33,901 bases of DNA. It comes from Cylindrobasidium torrendii FP15055 ss-10 (taxonomy: Eukaryota > Basidiomycota > Agaricomycetes > Agaricales > Physalacriaceae). The notes under the pieces are model-generated. The model saw nothing but the letters and a program-made list of their open reading frames with translations, had not been told where the DNA came from and did no database searches. A program made the translations under genes and the position numbers. Shown piece after piece: positions 33,807-33,901 of this stretch (within the stretch, counting starts at the first letter, position 1; each line of letters opens with the position of its first letter). The stretch spans positions 1 through 33,901 of the forward strand of contig KN880684.1 of assembly GCA_000934385.1 (NCBI GenBank), in the 5' to 3' direction.

Positions 33807-33901
33807 AGGGCCCGTTCGGCACCCGATATTCTTGCAGTATTCTAGCGATATTTTGGTCGATTTTGAGAATCGTGATTCTTGCGATATTCTGTGCAAGGCA
33901 C
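33807..33901 (+). repeat. 95-bp repeat, right copy; PIF/Harbinger-like terminus cut by the window edge
   Basis: Perfect reverse complement of 240-334. Reading on the plus strand, TAA (33805-33807) precedes the terminus GGGCCCGTTCGGCA, and the element body extends to the right beyond the window. It lies 24 bp upstream of the ATG of the membrane-protein gene, so its insertion probably affected that gene's promoter or first exon. Confidence 0.75.

Noticed and set aside
240..33901. The inverted repeats as terminal repeats of one giant 33-kb transposon
   Set aside because: The TWA-flanked GGGCCC termini face inward, so element bodies lie outside the block; the interior genes are ordinary housekeeping and signalling genes with no transposase.

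Overview
The window looks like nuclear DNA of a filamentous basidiomycete, probably an Agaricomycete. Genes are interrupted by many 44-63 bp GT..AG introns, the products are typically fungal (a multidomain adenylate cyclase, Rds1-like ferritin-fold and Kre9/KNH-like secreted proteins), and intergenic spacers are short. No rRNA, tRNA, CRISPR array or bacterial operon structure was seen. For most genes I rebuilt exon structures by hand; the spliced lengths are exact multiples of three and key motifs stay in frame.

Layout, left to right. Bases 240-334 hold a repeat whose perfect inverted copy lies at 33807-33901, the right edge. Next come three minus-strand genes: an unrecognised coiled-coil protein (about 347-1755), a HYPK-type NatA regulator (2098-2520) and an eIF5-mimic protein (5MP/BZW type, 2922-4484). 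Two tandem plus-strand Ptc1-type PP2C phosphatases follow (5141-6292 and 7533-8991), then a secreted ferritin-like Rds1-type protein (10649-12124). The minus-strand adenylate cyclase (12909-18628; RA, LRR, PP2C-like and class III cyclase domains) is divergent from a DHX33-type DEAH helicase (19249-21789). A Kre9/KNH-like secreted protein (22210-22750, minus), a possibly frameshifted small secreted cysteine-containing gene (23849-24263, plus) and a Ptc7-type mitochondrial PP2C (25474-26725, plus) come next. The right end holds two tandem minus-strand PDK1-type kinases, one without a PH domain (27836-29558) and one with it (29988-32455), and a single-pass membrane protein whose 5' side abuts the right-hand repeat (33253-33783).

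The gene content is strongly skewed to phosphorylation and cAMP signalling: four PP2C folds (three apparently active, one degenerate inside the cyclase), the cAMP-producing enzyme, and two copies of the kinase family that phosphorylates the activation loop of AGC kinases such as PKA. Part of this comes from two independent local duplications (Ptc1-like and PDK1-like), both proven by shared intron positions and phases. Whether the clustering has functional meaning is open. The two repeats have TWA-flanked GGGCCCGTTCGG termini that resemble PIF/Harbinger or Tourist-type elements, with their bodies pointing outward.
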